From the NCBI RefSeq assembly GCF_910592395.1, contig NC_088315.1, positions 12,340,501 to 12,404,500 on the forward strand: a stretch of DNA of 64,000 nt, written 5' to 3'. The translations under genes and the position numbers were made by a program. The notes below the pieces were generated by a model. That model saw only the letters and a list, made by a program, of their open reading frames with translations. It searched no databases and was not told the origin of the DNA. This document shows, piece by piece, positions 13,116 through 22,252 of this stretch (positions are counted from its first letter, which is position 1; each line of letters starts with the position of its first letter). This stretch comes from Lineus longissimus (lineage: Eukaryota; Nemertea; Pilidiophora; Heteronemertea; Lineidae).

Positions 13116-14089
13116 TTGTGGCGAATTCTGGTCTGCAGACTCCATCTTGTTGCCATGGTTGTGGCCGCGAACGCGGGTGTAACTAAAACTGGTATTCAGT
13201 CGGAATGGAAGGAGGAATGCTCATTTCTCAATACCCCTTTTAGCCTCATCAACGTGTGCGCAGATTGGCAGCATCCGGCCTTGATCGTGCCAATACACTA
13301 CATGTATGTACTACACGGCGTAAATAGAAAATAGTCCTTCGAATAGCGAGTCCTGTTCTTTTGTACATTCCATGGCCTGTGCACGACACTAGGCGGAACT
13401 TCCCCACTGCAACCTCATTAACATAAACAGATATTTAAAGGGACTATTTAAAGGCAGCAGCTGGGCAGGCAAGATTGAGTTACTCCAAGTCCAAGTCTAG
13501 TGCCCGCCCCCCCCCCCCCACTTTACTCTATTCTAGTCGCCAAAATTGGTCTCTCACGTCTCACATAACGTCGAAATGATTCACCCATGTACTGGTACCG
13601 TACCTTGCATTTAGTGCTGCATCAGACGGGATTTGTAGGATGATCCTGGTACTTCATGTAAATTGAACACTACAAGGCAAGATGTTGCACTGCACCTTCA
13701 TTTAAAATAACATGCTGTAGGAATCGAATCGAACCTACCAAAGTACTACACCACCACCTCAAAAGACTTCACCCATATCGTGCCGCCCCCTCCCCCACCC
13801 CCCCCCCCCCCCCAAGTTGCTCCATGTATCCCCTCAACAACTCTATTGCATTCCGGCTGGCCGCAACCCACCAACCTCAGATTTTACTTTTAAACGACAA
13901 TAACAACGGATTGGGCAAGGAAAGTATCACCGTGCCGCTTGATTCCAACTTTTAATATGTAAAGAGCAATCTCTCTTGAACTCACACAACTGTCCTTCTG
14001 ACATATATAGCCAGTACATTGGGGGCCCCAAACCCCCTCCCCCGTTCTCTGAAAGTGACAGGTTTTTGTCAGTACATTGGGGGGAAGCC

Positions 14090-14115
14090 CCCCCCCCCCC
14101 CCCCCCCCCCCCCCC
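14090..14115. repeat. Poly-C tract
   Basis: A run of about 26 C. Similar runs occur near 3318, 13505 and 13797. The minus-strand frames across it only encode polyglycine. Confidence 0.9.
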
Positions 14116-14177
14116 ATTGGACTCTAAATATAGAATTCCTTGCAGACGCTGAACAATAAGGCCCCATAAAGAAATAG

Positions 14178-14355
14178 TCCCAAATAGTAGCAGCTCTTTG
14201 TGGTGAAATAATAATTGAATGCATGTCATGACACCCAGGAGCTTTTTCTCATTTCTGAAACAGTTGTCCCAAATAGTAGCAGCTCTTTGTGGTGAAATAA
14301 TAATTGAATGCATGTCATGACACCCAGGAGCTTTTTCTCATTTCTGAAACAGTTG
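14178..14355. repeat. 89-bp tandem duplication
   Basis: Two virtually identical copies of a unit beginning TCCCAAATAGTAGCAGC start at 14178 and 14267. Confidence 0.9.
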
Positions 14356-14959
14356 CATGGTTGGAATGAATTTCCAAATCAGTCCGTCAAATCTCTATCC
14401 AAATGTAACTTTAAGACCACTCTATATTTGTGCAGTAGTGTTAAAACTGACTTTTTGAAGTAAAGTACGTAAATCGAGAAGAAGAGGACGTTTACTTCGT
14501 CTGCAATGAAATGTCACAACTGTCTCCGCCGACGTTGTTGTCCTGTATGTTCTAGCAGACGATTTTTAGATACACTTCAAGACAGTGGCGCCGGTGTGAA
14601 TAAATCTACTTGCGTGATTGGTCAATGGCTCATGACGTCATGAAATAATTGCGTCAACAACGGGAATCATGGTAACTGTGGTTGCGGTGCGTCGTGAAAG
14701 CAGGATCGGCCAGCGCGGCCCGTATGGAATGCAACAAACTGTACCGGAACCGGAACTGTCATGGGTCTGCACAAATTTTTTCAGATTCGATGGACATGAT
14801 GGATATATGAATTTTGTTTACACTTTATACATACACGTAACCATTACACTCACTACGTTGTGTGAGTTATGAAAACCCGTTTGATTTTCGTTTCTGCGTT
14901 TCGTTTCTGCGTTTCTGTGTTTCTGTTTCGTTTCTGTGTTTCTTGTTTTACAACTACCC

Positions 14960-15683
14960 GTTATAAAACGCGGATTCCGCGGAAATCCGCGGAAAAATCT
15001 AACTTGGCTACAGGGTGGCTACCTGAACCGCAGGTGAGAATTTTTCATATTAGTAGTGTGCATTGTTGTGCGCATGAAGTACTCCTGGTGACAAGGTCGT
15101 TGGGAATCCCCGTTATATGGTGCGCTGTATGCGCCGTAAATCACAAGCACCTTAATACCTTAACACCTGAAATAACCTTATACTCTAGACGGGCCGCGAA
15201 GTAAGTTTTTGTGATTGCTTAAAATAGACTACAATGTGCAGTCGCATATGGTTGGTTAGGTTCGGTGGTTAGGTTGATTGTCCTAAAAAAATTTCGTAGA
15301 CCAGAATTCAGTTCATTATCGACTTATATTTGAAGGAGGCATATACCGTAACGTACATCAATCCGGGCAACAGTCACACTTGAAAGCAGCCTCGTAATGT
15401 GTTCCGTTAGGGAAGGAACCACGGTGGTGTCGAAGATAACATGCAAAGTTTATCAACACCAAGAAAAAAAGCAAGAGGGAAGAGTCGATCGGAATGGCAT
15501 GAATGGCGCTCCAGAGGATTAAAATCTGACCAATGAAATGTGCAGATAACTGGTAGTTCTTGCCTCCGATTTATGATTTATGTTGTTATTTGTATAATAT
15601 AATTATCATTAAATATTATGCGCGTATTTACTGGCGGCTTTGTGATTTTTCCGCGGATTTCCGCGGAATCCGCGTTTTATAAC
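14960..15683. mobile_element. 724-bp element with 39-bp perfect terminal inverted repeats
   Basis: Left arm 14960-14998 and right arm 15645-15683 are perfect 39-bp inverted repeats starting GTTATAAAACGCGG. Each arm contains two TCCGCGGA palindromes. A TTATAA word lies at both outer edges, as expected for a duplicated target. No protein is encoded, so it is non-autonomous. The inverted copy at 13020-13115 shows the site without the insertion. Confidence 0.8.
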
Positions 15684-15726
15684 AGCCGAGGTAACACGTG
15701 CTGTGGCAAGCAGTCAGCCAGGAATG

Positions 15727-16412
15727 TAGGTAATAAAGGCACTGGAAAAAAGGCACTGGAAAAAAAGGTACGGAAAAAAAGGCACGAGGTTAAAAAGGCA
15801 CTGGAAAAAATGGCACCAAAAAAATGTATGGGAAATCTCTGAGAAATCTCTACTACATAGATAAGAAATAAAAATAAAAATTTCTATGTGCATTTCTATG
15901 TGTAGTTTTTTCTACATCAACAGAATACTGGGTGGTCCAAAAAACCGGAACAGCCTATTTTCAGTACCCTCCGACCAGAAAAACTAGCTTGGATAGGCAG
16001 GGAATCCTTATAAAAAATAATACAAAGATCATCCGATTTGGTCCAGTAGTTTAATCAAGTTAGATTCAGGGTTCCCTCACCAATAACCTATTTCTACAAG
16101 ATACAATAGTTTCACAAGAGTGGCTATTGACATCTAGCAAAACATTCTTGATGAGTCTCATTGCAGTTTTATTGGTGAGAAAGACCTGGAAGCACATTAC
16201 ACATTGCAGATTACACATATAGAAATGCACGGGGGGGGGCACCCCAAATGAATTTTTAACCTTGAGATTTCCTGGTGCCTTTTTTTCCGGTGCCTTTTTT
16301 ACCTGGTGCCTTTTTTACCCAGTGCCTTTTTTTCCAGTGCCTTTTTTACCTAGTGCCTTTTTTACCTAGTGCCTTTTTTTCCGTACCTTTTTTTCCAGTG
16401 CCTTTATTACCG
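15727..16412. repeat. Inverted pair of 15-17-bp tandem arrays
   Basis: GGCACTGGAAAAAAA-type units at about 15727-15825 recur as the reverse complement at about 16271-16412, flanking about 450 bp of unique DNA. This is a large foldback built from short tandem repeats. The plus-strand frame across the right array is low-complexity and not a gene. Confidence 0.7.
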
Positions 16413-16439
16413 TCTGCCGTCAACCAGATATGTATGGGC

Positions 16440-16612
16440 CGTGAAAACCGCAAAAAATCTGTACATGTTTTTGTAAGCGGTCGTCGCTCGCGCAAACTTG
16501 TCTTGCATGTTTTTGTGAAAGAGGACGTCGGAGAACGCGGTCGTATATCAAAACAGACGTTGGGTGGCGCTCGCGCAAACTTCCCTCACATGTTTTTGTG
16601 AAAGAGGACGTC
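16440..16612. repeat. 83-bp tandem repeat, left of the Polinton insertion
   Basis: GACGTC recurs at 16524 and 16607, an 83-bp period, within units containing AACGCGGTCGTATATC and GTTGGGTGGCGCTCGCG. A degenerate unit lies further left. The array is cut by the Polinton and resumes at 33605. Confidence 0.85.
16607..16612. repeat. Target-site duplication GACGTC, left
   Basis: This 6-bp word directly abuts the left terminus and is repeated at 33605-33610. Six bp is the usual Polinton duplication length. Uninterrupted 83-bp units carry only one GACGTC, which confirms duplication. Confidence 0.85.
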
Positions 16613-16982
16613 AGTAGTAGGTGGGCAAGAATAGAAAGACCTTGACCTACTTTCTGAGGTGACGGTTGACCTAGATTTATGGTAAACTAGGTCAATAGAC
16701 GGTTGACCTAGATTTATGGTAAAGAAGATCAACTGTCGGTTGATCTAGATGTTTGAAAATTTGAAATTTGAATTTTGTTGTTGATTAGCTGAGTTTGAAA
16801 ACAAAGTAGGCTAACCGTTGGCCTAGATATTTGAAAAATATACATGTCTAGATAACCGTCATCATCTCAGAAGCAGCAAAAATGGTGAAAAAGAGCCATT
16901 TTTGTTTGGGATAGGTCAAAGCTTCCTATTCTTGCCCACCGACTGCTGTTTTATTGAAGACTGTTAAAAATGTACAAGAAAA
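16613..16982. repeat. Polinton left terminal inverted repeat, 370 bp
   Basis: Matches the reverse complement of 33235-33604 with about 3 mismatches. It contains several copies of a degenerate CGGTTGACCTAGAT motif. Its two ends (16613-16647 and 16914-16947) are themselves inverted repeats of each other, so each terminus can fold back. Confidence 0.95.
16950..16955 (-). terminator. AATAAA poly(A) signal in left TIR
   Basis: AATAAA on the minus strand, about 265 bp beyond the stop of the leftmost gene (17221-18228), whose transcription points toward this TIR. Confidence 0.5.
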
Positions 16983-17220
16983 GATAATTTTTTATACATA
17001 AGTGTGCATGCACTATATATCCAAGAGTATAAAGTGAATATATGTGTGGTATATCGGTACACAGAATGAATTTGTTTGCAGAATGAAATGTTCTATTGAT
17101 AAAAGTCCACTGATGAAGAAAATATTATAGTCCACCAAATAATAAAATTATCGTAGTTCACAACACCTAGAGAATACATATTGTGCGTATTGAATGCATG
17201 CAGTATACAGAGTTTCAAAG

Positions 17221-18228
17221 TTATTTGGTATTTTCCTGTTGTTCTTTCATCACAATGTCCTTAATGTACACCATCAGCATGTCTGACCACTCGTTGAGCG
17301 CCCTGTTCAGAAGATATCTGGGTGCCCTGGTTATTTCCACACTGAGAGTTGCACCTCTTTGAGCAAGGAGCAGGGTAAACTCGTAAATATCCACTCTACG
17401 TATTCCAATGTCGACAAATGATTGAAAGTTTTTCTCTTTTTTCTTGTTGAAATCCTCATTCATGCAGCATTCATGGTCAGTTTGACTGGGCCAACCTTTT
17501 TCACAGCCCTCACAAGACACATCTTCGAATGGATTACAAGCACGTCTGACGATATATTCAGCAAGCACATCCACCACCATTTTGCCTAGACTGCTTTTTC
17601 TCAAGGTGTCATCACACTTATGGGTTTCAAAGTCACTCTTGAAATCTTCCCAAGTCGGGATATCGAGAAATACACCAATTCTAGTTGGCAAAATCGTCTC
17701 CTTCTCTGTACCATCATCAGACCAAATCACCATTCGTTTTCTAATGTCAACGTTCATTCTATTGCAAAAGAAAGTGGTACTCACGTAAATACTGTTGTCA
17801 TTGTCAATAATCCATGAATGATCCTCCTTTCTTTTGACGGCTTCATCGATTGGGGCGACAAGAGCCTTCAGAGCGTCGAAGCAAACCTTTGTAAGACGTA
17901 TCCACTTTTCACCATAGCTAATAGTAACACCTCTTTCGTCTGACCTTACTCGAAAAAGCTTTTCCTGGGCAGAATCACTCAAAGAGAGTCGTTTTGGGAT
18001 AGATGATGGTTCTTGATTTTCCTTTTCCATTACCCTTAAGCTGGTACGAGTCGTCTTTTTCTTCTTTGGTGCATTCGTTCCAACAGGTGACTTGGTTCTC
18101 CTCCTCCCTAACTTGGGTGTTTCAGGAAAGGAAACTTCAGAAGTTGGTTTGTTGGTTGGTTCCATAGGGGCAGCACACATCATCCTTGCACGTAGAGAGT
18201 TGCAGAGAGGTGCGTTCACGTTGAGCAT
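17221..18228 (-). CDS. Polinton accessory protein: putative PC4-like ssDNA-binding and zinc-binding protein
   Basis: 335 residues. The N-terminus (about 30-85) is basic and Ser/Lys rich. Residues ~90-130 and ~145-200 each show short beta strands then a helix with a conserved Trp or Ile, for example GVTISYGEKWIRLTK and IRKRMVIWSDDG, which resembles a PC4-type ssDNA-binding fold; this is inference. A C-terminal cluster CEGC-x4-PSQ-x2-HECC probably binds zinc; I recall similar clusters in Polinton-associated proteins, but could not check. It is the last gene before the left TIR and probably uses the AATAAA there. ATG 18228 is the first in frame; Met codons near residues 15-22 are alternatives. 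A CCAAT array lies just upstream. Confidence 0.7.
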   Translation of the reverse strand: MLNVNAPLCNSLRARMMCAAPMEPTNKPTSEVSFPETPKLGRRRTKSPVGTNAPKKKKTTRTSLRVMEKENQEPSSIPKRLSLSDSAQEKLFRVRSDERGVTISYGEKWIRLTKVCFDALKALVAPIDEAVKRKEDHSWIIDNDNSIYVSTTFFCNRMNVDIRKRMVIWSDDGTEKETILPTRIGVFLDIPTWEDFKSDFETHKCDDTLRKSSLGKMVVDVLAEYIVRRACNPFEDVSCEGCEKGWPSQTDHECCMNEDFNKKKEKNFQSFVDIGIRRVDIYEFTLLLAQRGATLSVEITRAPRYLLNRALNEWSDMLMVYIKDIVMKEQQENTK

Positions 18229-18280
18229 GTGAAGCGAAGTGTGAAATTTTACCGGTTCAACTTCTGTAGAAAATATTCTT

Positions 18281-18445
18281 ATTGGCTGGCATAAATGGAT
18301 GGCATTCTATTGGGTGATATTGGAATGCGTCATCTCTGATTGGCTGTAAGATGTATCCCTAACCTGATTGGTCAAGAGCGTTTGTTGATAAATCCCATCA
18401 TCTGATTGGCTGGTGTTTGAATTTTGAATACTGTTTTGGTATTGG
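18281..18445 (-). promoter_or_regulatory. Array of seven CCAAT boxes
   Basis: Minus-strand CCAAT occurs at 18281, 18309, 18319, 18339, 18367, 18405 and 18441 (positions of the plus-strand ATTGG), several as AGCCAATCAGA. The array starts 53 bp upstream of the 335-residue gene and overlaps the 3' coding end of the gene before it. CCAAT boxes usually bind NF-Y, which makes this a likely promoter. Confidence 0.65.
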
Positions 18446-18777
18446 TTGTTCAGAATTCCGGACTGACCTTCAACAAAACTTAACAGCATAGTTATTGATT
18501 CCGCAAAAGTGTAGATTGTCCGCCACAGTTTTGAATTGATGTTGATTTTTTTGGCACCATCCTGAATGACAATGAGGGCACTGTCTTTATCCTCCTTCAC
18601 TGAGACCGTTATGTCGGGGGTCAAATGTATGGTCATGTTTGTCGACTTCTTGGTTGATCTCTTGGTTGAATCATTATTTGTCCTCCGCCTTTTCACATTT
18701 TTCGATGTATGGGAGGCATCTCTTGATGCAGTTGCATACAATAGTCCCCTCTGTGCCGCAATCTGTGCCTCTGCCAT
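18307..18777 (-). CDS. Polinton accessory protein, possible single PC4-like module
   Basis: 156 residues from ATG 18777. The longer frame begins with GTG, and in-frame ATGs exist at 18798 and 18792, but a TATAAAG box at 18820-18826 predicts transcription starting near 18795, so ATG 18777 is preferred. A basic segment (KNVKRRRTNN) could be a nuclear signal. Residues ~55-105 show strands and a helix (ITVSVKEDKD, KKININSKLWRTIY) like the modules of the neighbouring 335-residue protein, so the two may be paralogues. The C-terminal 45 residues are Asn/Gln/Ser-rich because the DNA there is a CCAAT array. Function is not established. Confidence 0.6.
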   Translation of the reverse strand: MAEAQIAAQRGLLYATASRDASHTSKNVKRRRTNNDSTKRSTKKSTNMTIHLTPDITVSVKEDKDSALIVIQDGAKKININSKLWRTIYTFAESITMLLSFVEGQSGILNNQYQNSIQNSNTSQSDDGIYQQTLLTNQVRDTSYSQSEMTHSNITQ

Positions 18778-18819
18778 TGTGTTGGTGTACATATGCATGC
18801 TTTTGCGAATCACACTATC

Positions 18820-18857
18820 CTTTATAGGTATTTTGTCTGTTTGTCATTGGTGATTGG
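18820..18857 (-). promoter_or_regulatory. TATA box and CCAAT boxes upstream of the 156-residue gene
   Basis: On the minus strand TATAAAG lies at 18820-18826, with CCAAT at 18846-18850 and 18853-18857. A further CCAAT in the opposite orientation is at 18879-18883, inside the protease 3' end. Confidence 0.6.
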
Positions 18858-18874
18858 CCGATTTGAATTTGATT

Positions 18875-19348
18875 TCAGCCAATAGTCATCTTACTATTAC
18901 ATGATAACAAGCGTTTCATGAAAAGTTTGATTTTCTGATCATTTTTATGTAGGTCATGTTTAAAGCTCGCTATAATTGACTTGAAAGGGTGTCCACGGCA
19001 TTTTTGAACAAGGAAATATATACAATATCCACCACAGAGAAAAGAAAATGGACTCTGTAAGAATTTTGTTGAATATAGCCACTGGTTTGAATTCGAATTC
19101 AAAAAACGTTGTATCTGTTTCTTAGGTTTTAAACCAAATGAGTCAAAATAGTAGGCTAATAGGGGATGTTCGAAATAAACAGCCACCCAGTGTTCACCTG
19201 GTTTGGAACTTCTATGTGTGTTAAAAATGAATGCTGCAGGAAATCGGTCAACCCTTTTTGGGATCATGTCCAAGGGAAATACCCCCTGAAAATGTTTTTT
19301 TAGACATCGATTGCATTTTGCAACAGATTCAAGTTGTATGGTGTTCAT
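18875..19348 (-). CDS. PRO: Adenovirus-type cysteine protease (adenain-like)
   Basis: 157 residues. The family C5 catalytic arrangement is visible: His53 in GEHWVAVYFE, Asp69 in YYFDSFG, a probable oxyanion Gln98 and Cys105 in FLCGGYC. These endopeptidases mature capsid and core proteins inside the virion. The ATG overlaps the major capsid stop as ATGA (4 bp), typical of the packed morphogenesis block. Length fits Polinton proteases, somewhat shorter than adenovirus adenain. All catalytic residues are present, so it looks intact. Confidence 0.9.
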   Translation of the reverse strand: MNTIQLESVAKCNRCLKKHFQGVFPLDMIPKRVDRFPAAFIFNTHRSSKPGEHWVAVYFEHPLLAYYFDSFGLKPKKQIQRFLNSNSNQWLYSTKFLQSPFSFLCGGYCIYFLVQKCRGHPFKSIIASFKHDLHKNDQKIKLFMKRLLSCNSKMTIG

Positions 19349-20652
19349 TTGAAATCTTTTATGATATTTCTGGCCCTGTCAATCTCTAAAACATTGTCAA
19401 ATTCACCATAAACAAGGACAGAAATATTTACATCTAGGGCCTCAGAAAATGTCATGTCAAGTCTGAGGTTTCCCTCCTTGACAAGATTTAAATGGGCTCC
19501 CTCTTCCTGGTCAGGTGTCAAATCAAATGCCCAAAGGGCAAAGCCCTTTTTATATGCCTCTCTTGTTATATCATTCCCAGAATCATCAAAGAATTTCCCA
19601 ACTTCAGAGAAGAGGGTAAGGTATGCTCGAACATAATTGGTCTGATTGTTTGCAAAGTTTGTTTTTAGGGGCTGGGCAGGAAATGACTGTCCATTTGCCT
19701 CCAATGAGATAGAACTCATATTTTTGTGTTCGAAATAGAACGGATTTTTCTTTCCTGCACCCACAAAGGCCTCATTATCGACTAGAGCGATGATGACTCT
19801 ACGTGGCAGCTGTCCAAGAAAAACATTATCTCTTTGAACATTTCGACCTCCATCTAAAATTGTGAACGTTTTCAGCTCTGTTCTGCGTATAGGATATTTG
19901 GCAGTTTGAGAGTTGAAAGCTTTGGCATGTGCATTGAACACAGCAGGATTAAGCTTTACCTTTCTCACCAACAGCAGCGCCTTTGTGATTTTAAGAAGTT
20001 GAGTGCCATCATCAGACATGAGAGAAAATGATTTTTTTGCCCTATTGAATCTGAAATTCATGTCCACACCATTAGGGAGATATCTATTCTGATGACAGAG
20101 GTCAAGATGTGGTCTACCTATCATGTCAAATACCTTACTCTCGGCTGCAAATGCCGATCTTCTTTTGAACCCATTATTTACTTGAGCCTGACCTGGATCA
20201 ACATGGTCGAATTTACCTGCCTCATCAACATACCAGAGGGATGATTGAAGGTGGGACTTCTTAGCCCCTTCGTCAAAAGAAAGAAGGGCCTGGATGTAAC
20301 TAAGAAAAGGATAAGTACTGTTTGATGATGTAACCAGTTCCCCATTTAATGATAGGTCAACCTGGCTGAATTGACTGTGAAGCAGATAATTGATTGGCCC
20401 CACTTTGGTACCTGCATCAAGATCAGAGCCATCAGCTTTGGTGATTTTTTGTTCAGTATAAAGTAGCAATTTGCTTAAATCAATGTAGTTCTCATCACCT
20501 GGAACAACAAATTCCAGGGGGTTGTCATCGGAAAGGGCGCCTAATGGTAAATACTCAACTACCTGACTTTTTTCCATGCTTGTTAAAGTGGGTGGTAATG
20601 AGAATAACTCCAACTCACTTTTGGTGCACTCACATGAGCCTATGTGTATCAT
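19345..20652 (-). CDS. MCP: Major capsid protein (double jelly-roll)
   Basis: 435 residues, uninterrupted, starting at ATG 20652. The sequence is strand-rich with the features expected of Polinton major capsid proteins, such as VDLSLNGELV, YPFLSYIQALL, GRPHLDLCHQNRYLPNG and ALWAFDLTP. Such proteins form trimeric capsomers of icosahedral particles. It lies between the pX-like gene (9-bp gap upstream) and the protease (4-bp overlap downstream). Identification rests on pattern recognition plus neighbours; structure prediction should show two jelly rolls. Confidence 0.88.
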   Translation of the reverse strand: MIHIGSCECTKSELELFSLPPTLTSMEKSQVVEYLPLGALSDDNPLEFVVPGDENYIDLSKLLLYTEQKITKADGSDLDAGTKVGPINYLLHSQFSQVDLSLNGELVTSSNSTYPFLSYIQALLSFDEGAKKSHLQSSLWYVDEAGKFDHVDPGQAQVNNGFKRRSAFAAESKVFDMIGRPHLDLCHQNRYLPNGVDMNFRFNRAKKSFSLMSDDGTQLLKITKALLLVRKVKLNPAVFNAHAKAFNSQTAKYPIRRTELKTFTILDGGRNVQRDNVFLGQLPRRVIIALVDNEAFVGAGKKNPFYFEHKNMSSISLEANGQSFPAQPLKTNFANNQTNYVRAYLTLFSEVGKFFDDSGNDITREAYKKGFALWAFDLTPDQEEGAHLNLVKEGNLRLDMTFSEALDVNISVLVYGEFDNVLEIDRARNIIKDFK

Positions 20653-20661
20653 TTTGTACGC

Positions 20662-21102
20662 TTAATCAAATACGTCAGAGTGCCTCTTTTTCGATGTTCT
20701 TCGTCGCTTAACAGGTCGCCGAATGGGTGGCGGATCACTGTGTTTACGCTTTTTATGAGCCGCCTTTTGGCGAGTTCCTGAAAATGTCCCTGTTGCAGCT
20801 GAGAGGAAATCTCTCCCCATTGTTTTTCCAGCCTGCAATGCCCTTTGCTTTGCAGCATCCTTTACACTTTTTCCAGCAAGGATATCCCCAGCAAATTCCG
20901 CACCTGTTTTCAAAATGGTCTTTCCAGCTGATTTTGCAGCTGATTTCAATACAGGGAGGGCCATTTTAGCTATGCTTGAAAATATACCACCCAAACCATA
21001 ACCTCGTTGTGAACGAGACCCCATATAAACAGGGAGGCCACGACCTTTTTGTGCATAATGAGCATCATATACACTAGGGTCACAGCAATACAGTTGCCTC
21101 AT
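20662..21102 (-). CDS. pX/pVI-like basic virion protein
   Basis: 146 residues. The N-terminus has YDAHYAQKGRGLPVYMG and a Gly-rich RGYGLGGIFSS, followed by an amphipathic Ala/Lys helix region (residues ~45-100). A very basic tail follows (HKKRKH, RRPVKRRRTSKKRH). The layout resembles adenovirus core or membrane-active proteins (pX/Mu, pVI), which bind DNA or disrupt membranes; the exact equivalent is inferred. The ATG overlaps the minor capsid stop as ATGA. Glycine-rich sites near residues 38-40 could be protease targets but do not strictly match the adenain consensus. Confidence 0.7.
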   Translation of the reverse strand: MRQLYCCDPSVYDAHYAQKGRGLPVYMGSRSQRGYGLGGIFSSIAKMALPVLKSAAKSAGKTILKTGAEFAGDILAGKSVKDAAKQRALQAGKTMGRDFLSAATGTFSGTRQKAAHKKRKHSDPPPIRRPVKRRRTSKKRHSDVFD

Positions 21103-21860
21103 TTTTTCTGTCTGAAGTGAAGTTTCACTAACACCTGACCGTCTTCAAATGGCACAGCATCGCCTGTGTTTGTCCTAATATCCACTTCAATGGTCTCAAA
21201 TGTTGCTTTACTCACAGGTGCATAATGTATGTCTGAGTAGGATTTTTGAATCATTTCACCATGTTTTCCACTTGTAGTGACTGTTCTAAGCAGTGGTGTG
21301 TGGGAATCGCCTACTAGTTGGTGCTGAAGTACATCGCTGTAAATAAAGATGCTGTAAAATGTTCCCTGGAGGTCTGCTGGGAACACAGAGGTTGTATTTC
21401 CTGTTAAAACAACATCGTTTTGATGAAAGCCCAGGACATGTGTTAAATCTTTGATCAATCTAATGGCTCTCTTATTACCTACTTCAAAATGCACTTTTTG
21501 GGTCAGTGATTTGTATATCAACTTAATATTTGTATCGGCAATCAAATCGTTGATTGTCGTTGTCAGCTGCATAATTGAGTCATAATGGCCCTCTGGAATA
21601 GTAATTGTGGACCATTCATGCAATGTAGGGTCATTATCTGATGGCAATAGTACTGCAAAACGGTTGTTTCTGTCTGTGATATTGTACCATGTCTTTGGAA
21701 ACTGTATTTCAGCCAGACCAACTTCCCAATTATCAGCTGAATCCAATTGGATACTATTGCTTAATTTGGTGGTGAAATGTGATTTGGTATTGTTTGGAAA
21801 AAACTTCATGGAACTGTTACTGGGTAGTGTAACATAGAAGTGATCTACATTAAAACTCAT
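21099..21860 (-). CDS. Minor capsid (penton-like, single jelly-roll) protein
   Basis: 253 residues starting MSFNVDHFYVTLPSN. It is strand-rich with the pattern WEVGLAEIQFPKTWYNI and TITIPEGHYDS typical of the Polinton minor capsid protein, predicted to form the pentons at capsid vertices. It is embedded in the morphogenesis cluster with 4-bp ATGA overlaps on both sides. No breaks were seen. Confidence 0.82.
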   Translation of the reverse strand: MSFNVDHFYVTLPSNSSMKFFPNNTKSHFTTKLSNSIQLDSADNWEVGLAEIQFPKTWYNITDRNNRFAVLLPSDNDPTLHEWSTITIPEGHYDSIMQLTTTINDLIADTNIKLIYKSLTQKVHFEVGNKRAIRLIKDLTHVLGFHQNDVVLTGNTTSVFPADLQGTFYSIFIYSDVLQHQLVGDSHTPLLRTVTTSGKHGEMIQKSYSDIHYAPVSKATFETIEVDIRTNTGDAVPFEDGQVLVKLHFRQKK

Positions 21861-22207
21861 GTTAAGTTTGGGATAGTAAATCTGTTATCAGTCGAAGGTA
21901 GGTGATTATCAGATGGAAGAGTGGGATTTGGCAGCATGTACCCAAGGCAGCTACACAAAATTGAAATGAATACAGTCTTGTCCTCGCTACCGTAGCTTAT
22001 ATTGACAAGACATGTGATAACCACAATGTAAATGATGACAACTTGGGAAAAATATATTATTTCAGGTTTAGGCACAGAGTGTCCAAATAGATCCCACCTT
22101 CTGCTTGTACGAACTTCATCTAGGGTACCGTCAACCTCCGTGTGAGATTCCAGTTCATCTTCAATGTGACTTTCAATGCCGCTATCAATTGAAAGTTCAT
22201 CTGCCAT
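21857..22207 (-). CDS. Small Polinton membrane protein
   Basis: 116 residues from ATG 22207; the longer frame starts at TTG. The N-terminal ~45 residues are acidic. Residues ~50-72 form a strong membrane segment (SQVVIIYIVVITCLVNI), and a second hydrophobic stretch ISILCSCLGYMLPNP follows. Small two-segment membrane proteins beside the capsid genes are common in Polintons; a role in an internal membrane or virion entry is speculative. A TATAAA box at 22247-22252 overlaps the integrase stop codon and would start transcription about 15 nt before this ATG. Confidence 0.65.
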   Translation of the reverse strand: MADELSIDSGIESHIEDELESHTEVDGTLDEVRTSRRWDLFGHSVPKPEIIYFSQVVIIYIVVITCLVNISYGSEDKTVFISILCSCLGYMLPNPTLPSDNHLPSTDNRFTIPNLT

Positions 22208-22246
22208 GTCTGCTCGCAAAATGATGCAGCAGATTGCTGTGACGGG

Positions 22247-22252
22247 TTTATA
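22247..22252 (-). promoter_or_regulatory. TATA box overlapping integrase stop codon
   Basis: Minus-strand TATAAA about 40 nt upstream of ATG 22207. Its TAA is also the integrase stop. Spacing fits transcription of the capsid block. Confidence 0.5.

Noticed and set aside
13890-14313. Two overlapping minus-strand frames with polyglycine
   Set aside because: They translate a poly-C tract and a tandem duplication; no splice or domain support.
16275-16601. Plus-strand 108-codon frame
   Set aside because: Translation of the (TGCCTTTTTT)n-type array and the 83-bp repeat; low complexity.
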